A stretch of 58,450 nt of DNA from an uncultured Mailhella sp. (GCF_905187505.1 NZ_CAJJIC010000003.1:1-58450), one strand, 5' to 3'; shown: positions 16,208-25,337, numbered from the stretch's first letter. Translations and numbers: made by a program. The notes: generated by a model not told the origin, from the sequence alone.

Positions 16208-16693
16208 TTATGCCAGGTAGCTGTCGAGAATGCCGGGAATGTCGTCGGGAGTCAGGCGTCCGTGGGTGTGGTCGTTGACCATCATGACGGGAGCCAGACC
16301 GCAGGCGCCGAGACAGGCCACGGTTTCGAGCGTGAAGTTAAGGTCCTTGGTGGTTTCGCCGGGCTTGATGTCGAGGTGATGGCTCACCGCTTCCAGAATG
16401 CCGGCGCCGCCGCGGACGTGACAGGCGGTACCCTGACAGACGCGGACAATGTTCTTGCCGCGCGGGTTGAGATGGAACTGTGCGTAGAACGTGACCACGC
16501 CGAACACCTCCGCGACGGGAACGCGCAGTTCCGACGCGATGGTTTCAAGAACTTCCTGCGGCAGATAGCCGTACACATCCTGAGCCTGCTGCAGAACGGG
16601 AATGAGCGCGCCTTTCGGGTTCTGCCGGTAGGGTTTCAGAATGTCCATGAGCGGAGCAAGGTCAATGGGGTTGGCCGTGCAGTTGCAAGACAT
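16208..16693 (-). CDS. hndA: NuoE-like [2Fe-2S] subunit of NAD(P)-linked hydrogenase, HndA
   Basis: 161 aa, first gene of the operon, with AGGAGG upstream. The thioredoxin-like [2Fe-2S] fold of NuoE/HndA is recognised by four Cys: CQGTACHVRG and VACLGACGLAP (about positions 95-145). The N-terminal helical part (LIPVLQQAQDVYGYLPQEVLE) is typical of NuoE. It belongs to the cytoplasmic NAD(P)-linked hydrogenase complex with HndC and HndD. Confidence 0.93.
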   Translation of the reverse strand: MSCNCTANPIDLAPLMDILKPYRQNPKGALIPVLQQAQDVYGYLPQEVLETIASELRVPVAEVFGVVTFYAQFHLNPRGKNIVRVCQGTACHVRGGAGILEAVSHHLDIKPGETTKDLNFTLETVACLGACGLAPVMMVNDHTHGRLTPDDIPGILDSYLA

Positions 16694-16808
16694 GTGGGTA
16701 TCCTCCTGGTACTATCCTGACTCATGCCCGCCGCGAGGCGCGGGCAGCGGAGCCTGTCCCTTGCGGGACGGTGTTTGAGGACGCATGCGGAAGGCGTGCG
16801 CCCGTGAC

Positions 16809-16840
16809 GAAAAAGTCCGCAGTCCTTCTTGCGTCGGACA
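16809..16840 (-). terminator. Possible terminator of the tctC-like gene
   Basis: The stem GTCCG/CGGAC with a 15-nt loop is followed by five T residues on the minus strand. It starts 30 bp beyond the tctC stop. The stem is short. Confidence 0.45.
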
Positions 16841-16869
16841 GCGGCACTCTTTCCTCCATCCCGTCGGAA

Positions 16870-17895
16870 TCATTCTTTTTCAGAAAAAGATGCTCCGGCG
16901 GCCCCCTTTTTGGGGGAGGCGGCGGACAGGTCGGCTATGCCCGCAGCCTTGAGAATGTTTCCTTCCTCCTGCCATGCCTGGCGGAGGAATTCCCGGGCTT
17001 CCCGTCTGTTCCTGATCACGGGAGCCACGGAAAAGCCTTCCAGTGACTTTCTGTAGGCTTCGCTTCCCGCGGCCCTTTCAAAGGCGCGGGAAAGGTTTTC
17101 CAGCGTTTCTTCCGGCGTGTTGGCCGGAGCGAGAAGAATGAAGGACGAATCGCCCCGGCCGGGATCGGAAAAGCCCTTGTCGGAAAGCGAGGGCACGCCG
17201 GGAAGGGCAGGAAGATTCGTGCCCGCGAGCACCATGAGAGGATGCAGCTGTCCGTTTTTGATGCGGGGAAGGGCTCCGCTTGCCGCGGCGTCCACATGTC
17301 CCCCGAGAAGTGCGGCTTCAGCCTCGCCGGGGCCGCCAAAGGGCACGAAGCGCCATTTGAGCGAGGGGTCGCCCGCAGCCATGACGGCAAGGGCGATGTG
17401 GGAGGGCGTGCCCAGACCGGGAACGCCGATGCGCATTTCTCCGCCTTTCTCGCGCGTGGCGGCGAGGAAGGCGTCCATGTCCTTCCATGGGGCGTCGGGA
17501 CGGGTCACCAGCACGGGCGAGGCCTGTCCGAAAACAAGCAGCGGTTCCACGTCCTTGAGCGGATCGTAGGGAGCGTCATTTCTGAAGGGAATGAAAATGA
17601 GCGCGTTGGTCACGCAGGCGGCCAGACGTGATCCGTCGGCTTCGGACTTCGTCAGTCTGGCCACGCCCGTCATGCCGCCCCCCCCGGGAACGTTCTGGAC
17701 GATGATCTTTGCCCCCAGTTCCTTTTCCGCCTCACGCGCAAGCGTGCGGGCGACGGCGTCGAGGGCGCCTCCCGGACTGAAGGCGATGGAAAGCTGCACG
17801 TTGCTGCCCGAGGCAGAGGCGTCGGGAACAACGGGGAGAGACAAAAGAGCCATCCAGAGGGCGGCAAGAATGAAGTGTGGAGTACGCCATTTCAT
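16870..17895 (-). CDS. Tripartite tricarboxylate transporter solute-binding protein, TctC/Bug type
   Basis: 341 aa from ATG at MKWRTPHF; the longer frame would need a TTG start. Residues 1-30 form a clear signal peptide (hydrophobic FILAALWMALLSLPVV then DASASG). The mature part shows the Bug-protein phosphate/carboxylate loop (SIAFSPGGALDAVARTLA) and the second loop VQNVPGGGGMTGVARL. Bug proteins bind carboxylates in the periplasm for TctAB permeases. Here tctB-tctA lie upstream on the same strand, but 178 bp of AT-rich DNA separates them, so tctC may have its own promoter. The substrate is unknown. Confidence 0.85.
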   Translation of the reverse strand: MKWRTPHFILAALWMALLSLPVVPDASASGSNVQLSIAFSPGGALDAVARTLAREAEKELGAKIIVQNVPGGGGMTGVARLTKSEADGSRLAACVTNALIFIPFRNDAPYDPLKDVEPLLVFGQASPVLVTRPDAPWKDMDAFLAATREKGGEMRIGVPGLGTPSHIALAVMAAGDPSLKWRFVPFGGPGEAEAALLGGHVDAAASGALPRIKNGQLHPLMVLAGTNLPALPGVPSLSDKGFSDPGRGDSSFILLAPANTPEETLENLSRAFERAAGSEAYRKSLEGFSVAPVIRNRREAREFLRQAWQEEGNILKAAGIADLSAASPKKGAAGASFSEKE

Positions 17896-18073
17896 GTTGC
17901 ATATCTCTACAGGGAAAAAAGAAATCGGCAAGCATAAAACCTTTTTTCACATAATAACCGACGATATATCTATATAACCTACTATAATGGCGGGATATTT
18001 GCAAGGGGGTGTTCATTGAGTGTTCAATCAGTTTACAAAAAGAAGCAAGGAAAAGTGAAAAAAGGGGACTATA
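17896..18073. promoter_or_regulatory. AT-rich gap before tctC, likely promoter region
   Basis: This stretch is visibly richer in A and T than its neighbours, with TATATAGATATATC on the minus strand. It also contains TGTTCATT and TGTTCAAT repeats (18009-18030). It is the only sizeable gap within the transporter cluster and may drive extra expression of the binding protein. No single promoter can be fixed. Confidence 0.35.
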
Positions 18074-19462
18074 TTACCAGAAGGAGAGGAGTGTTTGCAA
18101 CAGGTGGGTCTCGAGGCGCGGACCGAGCACGAAGGCAAGCACCAGCGGCGCGGGGGAACAGCCGCAGCGCCTGAGGATCACCGACAGCACGCCGAAAAGG
18201 AGGCACTGCACGGGGCCGGAAATGCCGTCCGCTCCCACATAGGAGCCCGTGAGACAGAGCAAGAGGATGACCGGCCACAGAAGGCGGAAGGGCAGGCGCG
18301 CAAGACGTGCCCAGAATCCGGCGAGACCGAGTCCCAGAGCAAGAAGCAGCACGTTTCCCATGAGGAGGCAGACGATGAGTCCCCAGTAGAAGTCGGGCTG
18401 ACTTTCGGGCAGGGAGGGGCCGGGCACCACGCCCACGATGGTGAGCGCTCCGAGCAGGGCGGCCATGATGGGGTTGGTCGGCAGGCCGAGCAGAAGCAGC
18501 GGGGCGAAGGAAGCCATGGCTGCGGCATTGTTGGAGGCTTCGGGGCCGGCAAGTCCTTCCCATGCTCCTTTGCCGAACTGTTCCGGGTGGCGGCTCAGGC
18601 GCTTTTCCAGCGCGTGGGAGGCGAAGCTTGCGGTCACGCCCGCGCCGCAGGGGACAAGGCCCGTCATGAATCCGAGAAGACTGCCGCGCAGGGCGGCCAG
18701 AAAGGCGGATGTCCGGTTGAGAGGAGGCACGGCGTCCGCGGCGTTTTCGTTCGTTTTTTTCGGCGGGGAGAGCAGAGCGTCCAGAAGATCGCCTATGCCG
18801 AATATGCCGAGCAGCAGGGACGTGAGCTCCACGCCTTCGGAAAGCTGCCAGAAACCGAACGTGAGTCGGGAGGTGCCGTACACGGGAGCCATGCCGGGAA
18901 GCGCGAGCACAAGGCCGAGAAAGATCATGCACAGGCTGCGTCTTGCGCCGCCGGGACTGGTGAAGGCCACGAGAAGAAGCGCACAGCCCATGACGGCGGC
19001 CCGTCCCGCGGGGCCGAAGAAGAGGGCCGCCCGGGAAAGAACGGGGGCAAGCAGCACCATGCCGAGGGACGCGCTCAGGCCGCCCGTGAAGGATGCGAGC
19101 GTGGCCGTGGCGAGCGCCTGACGAGCCTTGCCTCCGAGCGCGAGCGGATGCCCTTCAAACAGCGTGGCCACGGCGTCGGCTTCGCCGGGGATGCCCATTA
19201 ATATGGATGTGACGGCTCCGCCGTATTTGGCTCCGTAGAAAATGCCGGAAAGCAGGGAAATGCCGGAGAGAGGCTCGAGCACGTAGACCAGAGGAAAGAG
19301 CAGTGCCATGGCGGCGGGCGGGCCGAAGCCGGGCAGCACGCCCACGGTCATGCCGAGAAACACGCCCGCAAGAACGAGCAGCCAGAGCTTGAGGGAGGCT
19401 GCGGCCGCCATGCCGGCAAGAACGCCGGAAAACAGGGAAGGATCGGCAAGAGAGGCGTCCAT
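18074..19462 (-). CDS. Tripartite tricarboxylate transporter large permease, TctA type
   Basis: 462 aa starting at the ATG that follows the tctB stop (TGACATG), a tightly coupled arrangement. Around eleven membrane segments are visible. Family motifs include LPGFGPPAAMALLFPLVY (near 40), YGAKYGGAVTSILMGIPGEADAVAT (near 80) and GLPTNPIMAALLGALTIVGVVPGP (near 330). TctA forms the sodium- or proton-coupled carboxylate channel of TTT transporters in the inner membrane, working with TctB and a periplasmic TctC. Confidence 0.9.
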   Translation of the reverse strand: MDASLADPSLFSGVLAGMAAAASLKLWLLVLAGVFLGMTVGVLPGFGPPAAMALLFPLVYVLEPLSGISLLSGIFYGAKYGGAVTSILMGIPGEADAVATLFEGHPLALGGKARQALATATLASFTGGLSASLGMVLLAPVLSRAALFFGPAGRAAVMGCALLLVAFTSPGGARRSLCMIFLGLVLALPGMAPVYGTSRLTFGFWQLSEGVELTSLLLGIFGIGDLLDALLSPPKKTNENAADAVPPLNRTSAFLAALRGSLLGFMTGLVPCGAGVTASFASHALEKRLSRHPEQFGKGAWEGLAGPEASNNAAAMASFAPLLLLGLPTNPIMAALLGALTIVGVVPGPSLPESQPDFYWGLIVCLLMGNVLLLALGLGLAGFWARLARLPFRLLWPVILLLCLTGSYVGADGISGPVQCLLFGVLSVILRRCGCSPAPLVLAFVLGPRLETHLLQTLLSFW

Positions 19463-19463
19463 G

Positions 19464-19919
19464 TCAGTTTCCGCGAACAAAAGAGAAAAGTGCGCCCCGG
19501 GGAAGGTCGTACTGCAGCAGGCGTTCCAGACCGAGCCAGAGCACGGCCGAAAGCAGCAGGGAGAGCAGCAGCGATTCCTTCAGCGTGCAGCCGCCTGAGC
19601 GGCAGGCGAGAAGGCCGGAAAAAAAGGTGGCGGGAAGCCACCCTGCGGGATGAATCATCGCAAGCCAGAGAAGACCGGCGGCGATGAGGCCGAGAGCGCG
19701 GCGTGAGGAGACCGGGGAAGGCTTTGCCTGCGGCGGTGCCTTCGGGGGCAGCATCAGCGCGCAGACGAGAAGTCCCGCTCCTGCAAGACGCGGCCAGAGG
19801 CCCGGTCCGGGAAGGCCCTCGGCGAGCACGGGCGGAGAGGCCAGAAGGACCGTGGCTCCGGCAAGAAGCAGCAGAGCGCGCAGGGCGTGACGAAAGAGAA
19901 GAGAGAAAAACGGAACCAT
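19464..19919 (-). CDS. Tripartite tricarboxylate transporter small membrane subunit, TctB type
   Basis: 151 aa with four hydrophobic segments (about 12-32, 45-58, 75-100, 115-135), the layout of TctB/DUF1468 proteins. The stop codon lies one base before the tctA start. The identification rests mainly on size, topology and this position, as TctB sequences are poorly conserved. The ribosome-binding site is weak. Confidence 0.8.
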   Translation of the reverse strand: MVPFFSLLFRHALRALLLLAGATVLLASPPVLAEGLPGPGLWPRLAGAGLLVCALMLPPKAPPQAKPSPVSSRRALGLIAAGLLWLAMIHPAGWLPATFFSGLLACRSGGCTLKESLLLSLLLSAVLWLGLERLLQYDLPRGALFSFVRGN

Positions 19920-20083
19920 GGCGGCATTCCGGGAAAGAAGAAAAGGGGCTTTCGGGCCGCGGCAAGTATAGAACAGAAGAAAAAGATGGGCAACGCGCGG
20001 AAAGCGGGGCGGGACGGGAGGCTTCCCCTTGACAGCGGGCCCATATTCGTGGAAGGTGTCTCGATAGTTTTTTTGGAGGAACC

Positions 20084-20302
20084 ATGCCTAAAGAAGACGC
20101 CATTGAAGTCGACGGCATCGTGGAAGAAGCCCTTCCCAATGCCATGTTCCGCGTGAAGCTGGAAAACGGTCATGAAGTGCTTTCCCATATTTCCGGCAAG
20201 ATGCGCAAGTTCTACATCCGCATTCTGCCCGGCGATCGCGTGAAGGTCGAGCTTTCGCCCTACGATCTGACCCGCGGACGCATTACCTATCGCATGAAGT
20301 AA
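20084..20302 (+). CDS. infA: Translation initiation factor IF-1
   Basis: 72 aa, a one-domain OB-fold protein with the canonical IF-1 sequence: EVDGIVEEALPNAMFRVKLE, NGHEVLSHISGKMRKFYIRI, PGDRVKVELSPYDLTRGRI. It binds the A site of the 30S subunit during initiation. GGAGG lies just upstream of the ATG. The next gene starts two bases after its stop. Confidence 0.97.
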   Translation: MPKEDAIEVDGIVEEALPNAMFRVKLENGHEVLSHISGKMRKFYIRILPGDRVKVELSPYDLTRGRITYRMK

Positions 20303-20303
20303 G

Positions 20304-20687
20304 ATGGAGCAGCCCGCCGCTTTCATGTCGGGGGAGGTCGTGTTCCGTCCTTCTTCCGGGAAGGGCAGCGGGCGACGAAAGCCCGTCCGTCTTCCTGCGG
20401 CCTGCACGTCAGAGATGCTGCTGATCCGTATCGCTCCCCGTGATACGGGTCTTTTTCGTTATCTTCTGGAAGGCGGCGGCGGGCATCTTGCCATGCTGAC
20501 GGTGCTCGATCCGGCCAGGGGGCTTTTCAAGCTGCTTTTTTCTCCGCATCAGCGCGGGGAGCTTCTGGAACTTCTGGAAGGCATGAAGAAAACCGTGCCT
20601 TTCGAGGTGCGGGACTGGCCATGTTCCGGCACGGATCGCGTGCCGGATGGAAGAATTTCCGCCGAAGAGTCGGACAACCGCTTTTGA
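20304..20687 (+). CDS. DUF4911 domain protein
   Basis: 127 aa, starting two bases behind infA. A 35-residue basic leader precedes the conserved part (MLLIRIAPRDTGLFRYLLEGGGGHLAMLTVLD and the leucine-rich FSPHQRGELLELLEGM), which fits DUF4911, a family typical of Desulfovibrionales with no known function. In-frame ATGs at 20325 and 20415 are alternative starts. Coupling to infA and lemA suggests one transcript. Confidence 0.75.
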   Translation: MEQPAAFMSGEVVFRPSSGKGSGRRKPVRLPAACTSEMLLIRIAPRDTGLFRYLLEGGGGHLAMLTVLDPARGLFKLLFSPHQRGELLELLEGMKKTVPFEVRDWPCSGTDRVPDGRISAEESDNRF

Positions 20688-20697
20688 AGGAGCGCCC

Positions 20698-21264
20698 ATG
20701 ATCATAGCGGGCATTGCCGCCGTCGTCGTTGTCGTTCTTGCGCTTGTGCTCGTGTATCTTTACAACGCCATGGTGCGCGGCCGCAATCTTGCCGAGGAGG
20801 CATGGAGCGGCATAGGCGTGCAGCTTAGGCGCAGACATGATCTTGTGCCCTCGCTCGTGAGCGTGGTGCAGGGCTACGCCGTGCATGAAAAGGACGTGCT
20901 TTCCGCCGTGTCCCGCGCACGAGAGGCGGGCATGAAGGCCGAGGGCGGCAGCGCCCGGGACGTGGGCGAGGCCGAAAAGGGGCTCAGTCTTGCGCTCGGA
21001 AGGCTGCTCGCCGTGGCGGAAGCCTATCCCGACCTCAAGGCCAACGAGAACTTCCTGCAGCTTCAGCACTCGCTGACGAGTCTGGAGGACGATCTTCAGA
21101 TGGCCCGCCGCTACTACAACGGCACGGTGCGCGAGCAGAACAACCGCATCATGCAGTTTCCGGGAAACATCGTGGCCGGCTGGTTCGGCTTCCGCAGGAT
21201 GGAATATTTCGAGCTCTCCGACGGGAGCGAGGCGGCCGTGCCGGAGGGGTATCCCGCGAAGTAG
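20698..21264 (+). CDS. LemA family protein
   Basis: 188 aa from an ATG behind GAAGGAG, 10 bp after the previous gene. An N-terminal membrane anchor (IIAGIAAVVVVVLALVLVYLYN) is followed by the LemA helical domain: NLAEEAWSGIGVQLRRRHDLVPSLVSVVQGYA, ANENFLQLQHSLTSLEDDLQMARRYYNGTVREQN and FPGNIVAGWFGF. LemA proteins are membrane-anchored coiled-coil proteins of unclear function that often occur with DUF2207 proteins, as here. Confidence 0.9.
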   Translation: MIIAGIAAVVVVVLALVLVYLYNAMVRGRNLAEEAWSGIGVQLRRRHDLVPSLVSVVQGYAVHEKDVLSAVSRAREAGMKAEGGSARDVGEAEKGLSLALGRLLAVAEAYPDLKANENFLQLQHSLTSLEDDLQMARRYYNGTVREQNNRIMQFPGNIVAGWFGFRRMEYFELSDGSEAAVPEGYPAK

Positions 21265-21340
21265 GCTGCCGGGGCAGGGAGAGACTCGAGGGTGCGCCTT
21301 CGGTCTGCCCTCGGGAGAATCTGCAGACAACATGGGTGAG

Positions 21341-21372
21341 AAGGGAAGGGGCTCGTGCTTCTTCCCTTTTTT
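21341..21372 (+). terminator. Terminator after lemA
   Basis: A perfect 8-bp stem (AAGGGAAG/CTTCCCTT) with a 12-nt loop runs into six T residues. It separates lemA from the DUF2207 gene. Confidence 0.7.
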
Positions 21373-21456
21373 GTCGCCTCCGCTTACCGTAGTTCCACGG
21401 GAGCAAGGACGGCGCAGAGACTGACGCCATGATGGCGCCCGTACAGGGGGACAGAC

Positions 21457-23367
21457 GTGAAGCAATGGCTTATGGCAATGCTTTTCTGGCTGCTCGTGGC
21501 GGCGGAGGCCCTGGCGGCACCCGTGCGCGTGCGCCAGTTCGACGCGGTCGTGGACGTGGCCGGCAACGGCGACATCGCGGTTTCCGAAACGCTTCTGGTG
21601 GACATCCCGGACGAGGGAGAATTCCACGGCATCTATCGCGACATTCCCGTGGCGACGCGCTGGAGGGAGCAGGGGCGTGCCGCCATGCAGGTGCTCGAGG
21701 TGCGTCTCGACGGGCGGACGCTTCCTGCCGACGACGTGAAAAAGTCCTCCGGCATGGTACGCGTGTATCAGCGCGACCGGGGGAGCGTGCTTTCTCCGGG
21801 CAGACACGAGTTTTTTCTTTCCTACCGCATGACCGGGCAGACCGGGCTTTTCGAGAACAACGACGAGCTCACATGGAACGTCACGGGAAGCGGCTGGGAA
21901 GAGCCCGTGGAGCAGGTGACGTGCACCGTGCTCTGCCCTCCGGGTGCGCCTTTCTTTGGTCAGAGGGCCTGGCTGGGAGAGCCGGGAAGTCGTCATTCTC
22001 CCGTGACCATGACCCATGAGACGAAGGACGGGCGTCTTGTCATGCGCTTTTCCGCGCAGCGCGCCGTCCGGCCCGGTGAGGAATTCACCGTGGCCGCAGG
22101 CTGGAAAAAGGGCTTCGTCACGCTGGAAAGGGCGGGCGGAACCGTGTCCGGCATCGTGATGTTTGCCGTGCTTGACGCCTGTGTGCTGCTGTATTTTTTT
22201 CTTGCGTGGTTCTTTACCGGCAGGGATCCGAAAAAGGGCGTCATCGTGCCGCTTTTTCATCCTCCGCATCGCCGTGCGTCTGGAGACGGCGGACAGGCCG
22301 GGCTTCTTTCGCCTGCGGCCGCGGGCTATCTTTTCCACAAGACGGAAGTGACGCCGGGCTCCTTCGGCGCGGCGGTCATTTCGCTTTCCGGGCGCGGCTG
22401 CTGCCGCATAGAGGGCAATGCGAAGGAGGGCTTTGTGCTCGACCGCGGCTTTGGAGATTCTCCCTTTGCAGAGGAGCAGCGCATTCTTGAGCAGCTTGAA
22501 GGCCGGGTGCCCGTGGACAGGGAGCACGGCGGGACCATTGCCGCCATGCGCCGCGCCATGGCGGCACAGCTTGGGCAGGAATACGGGAATCTGTGGAAGG
22601 GCGCCGGCGGCGCGATGAAGGGGCTCTTCGGCTCGGTGTGGACCTTCTTCGGCATGGTGGCGACGGTGACGGCGCTTGCGGCCGCCGTCGGATATGTGAC
22701 GGGGGGAGCGCTGCCCGAAAAGGCTCCGGGCCTTCTCGTGCTCATGCTCTTCTTTTCCTTCCTGTTCCGCAAATTCTTTCAGGGGGCGGCCCGACTTTTC
22801 CGTTCAGGACGCTACGGTGTTTTTGCGTTTTTCCTTCTTTTTCAGGCTGGGATGCTGGCCTTCGTCGGCTTTTTCATCGTCACCGTCTTCAAAGATGCGC
22901 TGAACATGCTCGGTCCTGCGGAAACGGTGCTCGCCGCGCTGTCCCTGCTCATTCCGCTTCTCTTTTCCGGCATCATGGACGCCCCCACGAAGGAGGCCCG
23001 TGCCCTGCTCGACGGCATAGAGGGGCTTGCCCTCTACATGCGCATGGCGGAAGGTCCGGCGCTTGCCGCGCTCAATCCTCCGGAGAAGACGCTGGAGCAC
23101 TATCGCGAGCTTCTTCCCTACGCCGTGGCTCTCGGCCTGGAACAGGCGTGGGGGGCGCATTTTTCCGCCGCGCTTTCCGCCGCGGCCGTTTCGGAGGCAC
23201 AGGTGCTGACGCCCGCGCTTGCGGGAGCCTTTGCCGCCGATGCGGACAGAAGCGCGTCGTCCTTTGAAAGCTCCCGCGGATCGTCGGCATCTTCGTCCAG
23301 CTCCTTCGGCGACGGCGGAGGAGGCGCGGGCAGCGGCGGCGGGGGCGGCGGCGGGGGCGGCTGCTGA
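21457..23367 (+). CDS. DUF2207 membrane protein
   Basis: 636 aa. Signal peptide (MKQWLMAMLFWLLVAAEALA), then an extracytoplasmic beta-rich DUF2207 domain (FDAVVDVAGNGDIAVSETLLVDIPDEG...YRDIP) to about residue 215. A membrane segment (VMFAVLDACVLLYFFLAWFF, near 240) and three or more further segments (around 400-505) follow. The C-terminus is a low-complexity Ser and then Gly-rich tail ending in GGGGGC. Glycine-rich ends are common in this family. It is the usual partner of LemA. The molecular role is unknown. Confidence 0.88.
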   Translation: MKQWLMAMLFWLLVAAEALAAPVRVRQFDAVVDVAGNGDIAVSETLLVDIPDEGEFHGIYRDIPVATRWREQGRAAMQVLEVRLDGRTLPADDVKKSSGMVRVYQRDRGSVLSPGRHEFFLSYRMTGQTGLFENNDELTWNVTGSGWEEPVEQVTCTVLCPPGAPFFGQRAWLGEPGSRHSPVTMTHETKDGRLVMRFSAQRAVRPGEEFTVAAGWKKGFVTLERAGGTVSGIVMFAVLDACVLLYFFLAWFFTGRDPKKGVIVPLFHPPHRRASGDGGQAGLLSPAAAGYLFHKTEVTPGSFGAAVISLSGRGCCRIEGNAKEGFVLDRGFGDSPFAEEQRILEQLEGRVPVDREHGGTIAAMRRAMAAQLGQEYGNLWKGAGGAMKGLFGSVWTFFGMVATVTALAAAVGYVTGGALPEKAPGLLVLMLFFSFLFRKFFQGAARLFRSGRYGVFAFFLLFQAGMLAFVGFFIVTVFKDALNMLGPAETVLAALSLLIPLLFSGIMDAPTKEARALLDGIEGLALYMRMAEGPALAALNPPEKTLEHYRELLPYAVALGLEQAWGAHFSAALSAAAVSEAQVLTPALAGAFAADADRSASSFESSRGSSASSSSSFGDGGGGAGSGGGGGGGGGC

Positions 23368-23516
23368 CGCCGGACTCCGGAGCTTATTCGCGCCGTTTGC
23401 ACATCCTTTTTTTTTAGCATAGTGTATAGGTGGACATAAGGCGGAGAAAACAGGTCCTTTGCCCTTCTTTCACGTTTTTCCGAGCAAGTATCTTCCCCCT
23501 TTCGGAGGTGTCTTTC

Positions 23517-24101
23517 ATGAAAGCTCGCATGATGTTCGCCGGTCTGGCCGCTGCCCTCATGCTTACCGGCTGTTCCAGCATGTCTTCCATCAGCAACCCC
23601 TTTGAACAGCCCAGCATCACCGAAACCTATGTCTCTCAGTTCCGGGACGTGCCCATTCCGGCTCCCATGAGCACCATTCCTTCCGAAACGCTGGTCACCG
23701 TGGGGCCCGACGGCAGCAAGTTCGGGCTGGAATCTTTCAGTGGCCGCGTGGACGGCACTTCTCTGGCCAACGTCATGATGCAGAACATGGCCCGGCAGGG
23801 ATGGCAGCTTCGCGGCTCCAGCGTCGGTGTCCGTTCCGTTCAGCTTTATGAAAAGGCTCCCCACTATGCGGCCATCTTCTATCGGGAGGGCGTGGTGAAC
23901 ACGTCCATGGACGTGTGGGTGGTCAACGGCGTGAACGTTGACATCCTGAGCCTTGTGCCCGAAGTGCACAACAGCGTGAACAGCGGCCTCTCTTCCGGCG
24001 CGTCGTCCTACTCCGGTTCTTCCTCCTACTCCGGCTCCTCCTATTCCGGCTCCGGCTCGTCCTACGGCGGTTCCGGCCAGGTGACCAAACTTTCCGAATA
24101 G
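23517..24101 (+). CDS. Putative lipoprotein with Ser/Gly/Tyr-rich tail
   Basis: 194 aa from the ATG behind GGAGGTG. The signal peptide ends in the lipobox LTGC (Cys about 20), so the protein should be lipid-anchored. A globular part of ~145 residues (including MMQNMARQGWQLRGSSVGVRSVQLYEK, YAAIFYREGVVNTSMDVWVV) is followed by a tail of repeated YSGSS/SYSGS units. The globular part is like small lipoproteins found in sulfate reducers, but no named family was recognised. A -35-like TTGCAC lies at 23397. Confidence 0.7.
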   Translation: MKARMMFAGLAAALMLTGCSSMSSISNPFEQPSITETYVSQFRDVPIPAPMSTIPSETLVTVGPDGSKFGLESFSGRVDGTSLANVMMQNMARQGWQLRGSSVGVRSVQLYEKAPHYAAIFYREGVVNTSMDVWVVNGVNVDILSLVPEVHNSVNSGLSSGASSYSGSSSYSGSSYSGSGSSYGGSGQVTKLSE

Positions 24102-24110
24102 GATTCCTTC

Positions 24111-25337
24111 ATGGAAAAGCATCTGCTGTTCAAGCGTTTTGCGGACAAGAGGCTGCATATGGGCGTCTGCGGTTCCGTGGCCGCCTTTCGCGCTGCCGAG
24201 CTGGTGCACCGCTGGCAGGACACGGGCGCGAACGTGAGCGCCACGCTCACCGCCGCGGCGCAGAAGTTCATATCGCCGCTTACCTTCCGCGCTCTCGGCG
24301 CGTCGCCGGTGTACGGGGACATGTTCGGCTCCGAGGAGCCCTTCGAGCATCTGGAGCCGGGGCAGATCGCCCATGCCATGGTCATCGCTCCGGCTTCTGC
24401 CGACATGCTGGCCCGGCTTGCGCACGGTCTTGCGGACGACATGCTCTCCGCTCAGGCGCTGGCCTTCGACGGTCCCGTGGTGGTGGCTCCCGCCATGAAT
24501 CCCCGTATGTGGCGAAATCCCGCCACGCAGGCCAACGTGGAGACGCTGCGCGAGCGTGGCTTCATCTTCGTCGGTCCGGACAGCGGCGTGGTCGCCTGTC
24601 ACGACGAGGGGCAGGGGCGGCTTGCCGATCTGCGCATGATCTACCTTGCCGGTCTCAAGGCGCTCACCCCGCAGGACATGGAAGGCAGAACCGTCATGCT
24701 GACTCTGGGGCCCACGCGCGAAGGCTGGGACGACGTGCGCTTCTGGACCAACGGGTCCACCGGCACCATGGGCGCATCCATCGCCGTGGCCGCGTGGCTG
24801 CGCGGTGCTGAGGTTCACGCCGTGTGCGGTCCCGTGGACCTGTGGCTTCCCGATGATCCGGCCTTTCATCGTCATGACGTGACCACCGCCTCTCAGATGC
24901 TGGACCGGGCGAGAATGCTCTGGCCTTCGTCCGACGCGGGCGTGTTCACCGCGGCCGTGGCGGATTTCAGACCCGAGCCGCACGGTCCGGGCAAGTTCAA
25001 GAAGGATCGCGCGGGCGACGGCTTCACGCTTTCCTTCCTGCCCAACGCCGACATTCTGCGAACCCTCGCCGAGGAGCGTTCCGAAGGACAGGTCGTCGTG
25101 GGCTTTGCCGCGGAAAGCGTGCCCGACATGGACGCGCTCGGTGTGGCCGTTCATCACAAGCTGGAAACCAAGGGCGCGGACATCGTGGTGGGCAACCGCA
25201 TATCCGACGGCTTCGGCCGCGCGGCCAACCGCGTGTACGTGGCCGACGCTCAGGGGCGCGACGAGGTATGGCCGGACATGCCCAAGCCGCAGGTCGCCTG
25301 GAAGCTCATCGACTGGATGCGCACGCTGTTCGTATGA
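24111..25337 (+). CDS. coaBC: CoaBC, phosphopantothenoylcysteine decarboxylase / phosphopantothenate-cysteine ligase
   Basis: 408 aa, standard length. The N-terminal CoaC domain binds FMN and decarboxylates 4'-phosphopantothenoylcysteine (MGVCGSVAAFRAAELV, IAPASADMLARLAHGLADD, PAMNPRMWRNPATQ). The C-terminal CoaB domain joins cysteine to phosphopantothenate (TLGPTREGWDDVRFWTNGSTGTMG, near 200; TAAVADFRP, near 285). The ligase motif differs slightly from the common GPTREPIDPVR. It is part of coenzyme A synthesis. Its stop overlaps the next start (ATGA). Confidence 0.95.
   Translation: MEKHLLFKRFADKRLHMGVCGSVAAFRAAELVHRWQDTGANVSATLTAAAQKFISPLTFRALGASPVYGDMFGSEEPFEHLEPGQIAHAMVIAPASADMLARLAHGLADDMLSAQALAFDGPVVVAPAMNPRMWRNPATQANVETLRERGFIFVGPDSGVVACHDEGQGRLADLRMIYLAGLKALTPQDMEGRTVMLTLGPTREGWDDVRFWTNGSTGTMGASIAVAAWLRGAEVHAVCGPVDLWLPDDPAFHRHDVTTASQMLDRARMLWPSSDAGVFTAAVADFRPEPHGPGKFKKDRAGDGFTLSFLPNADILRTLAEERSEGQVVVGFAAESVPDMDALGVAVHHKLETKGADIVVGNRISDGFGRAANRVYVADAQGRDEVWPDMPKPQVAWKLIDWMRTLFV

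Noticed and set aside
23300..23365. Gly-codon-rich repeat at the end of the DUF2207 gene as a mobile or CRISPR-like repeat
   Set aside because: It encodes the glycine-rich C-terminus common in DUF2207 proteins; no spacer pattern or inverted ends.
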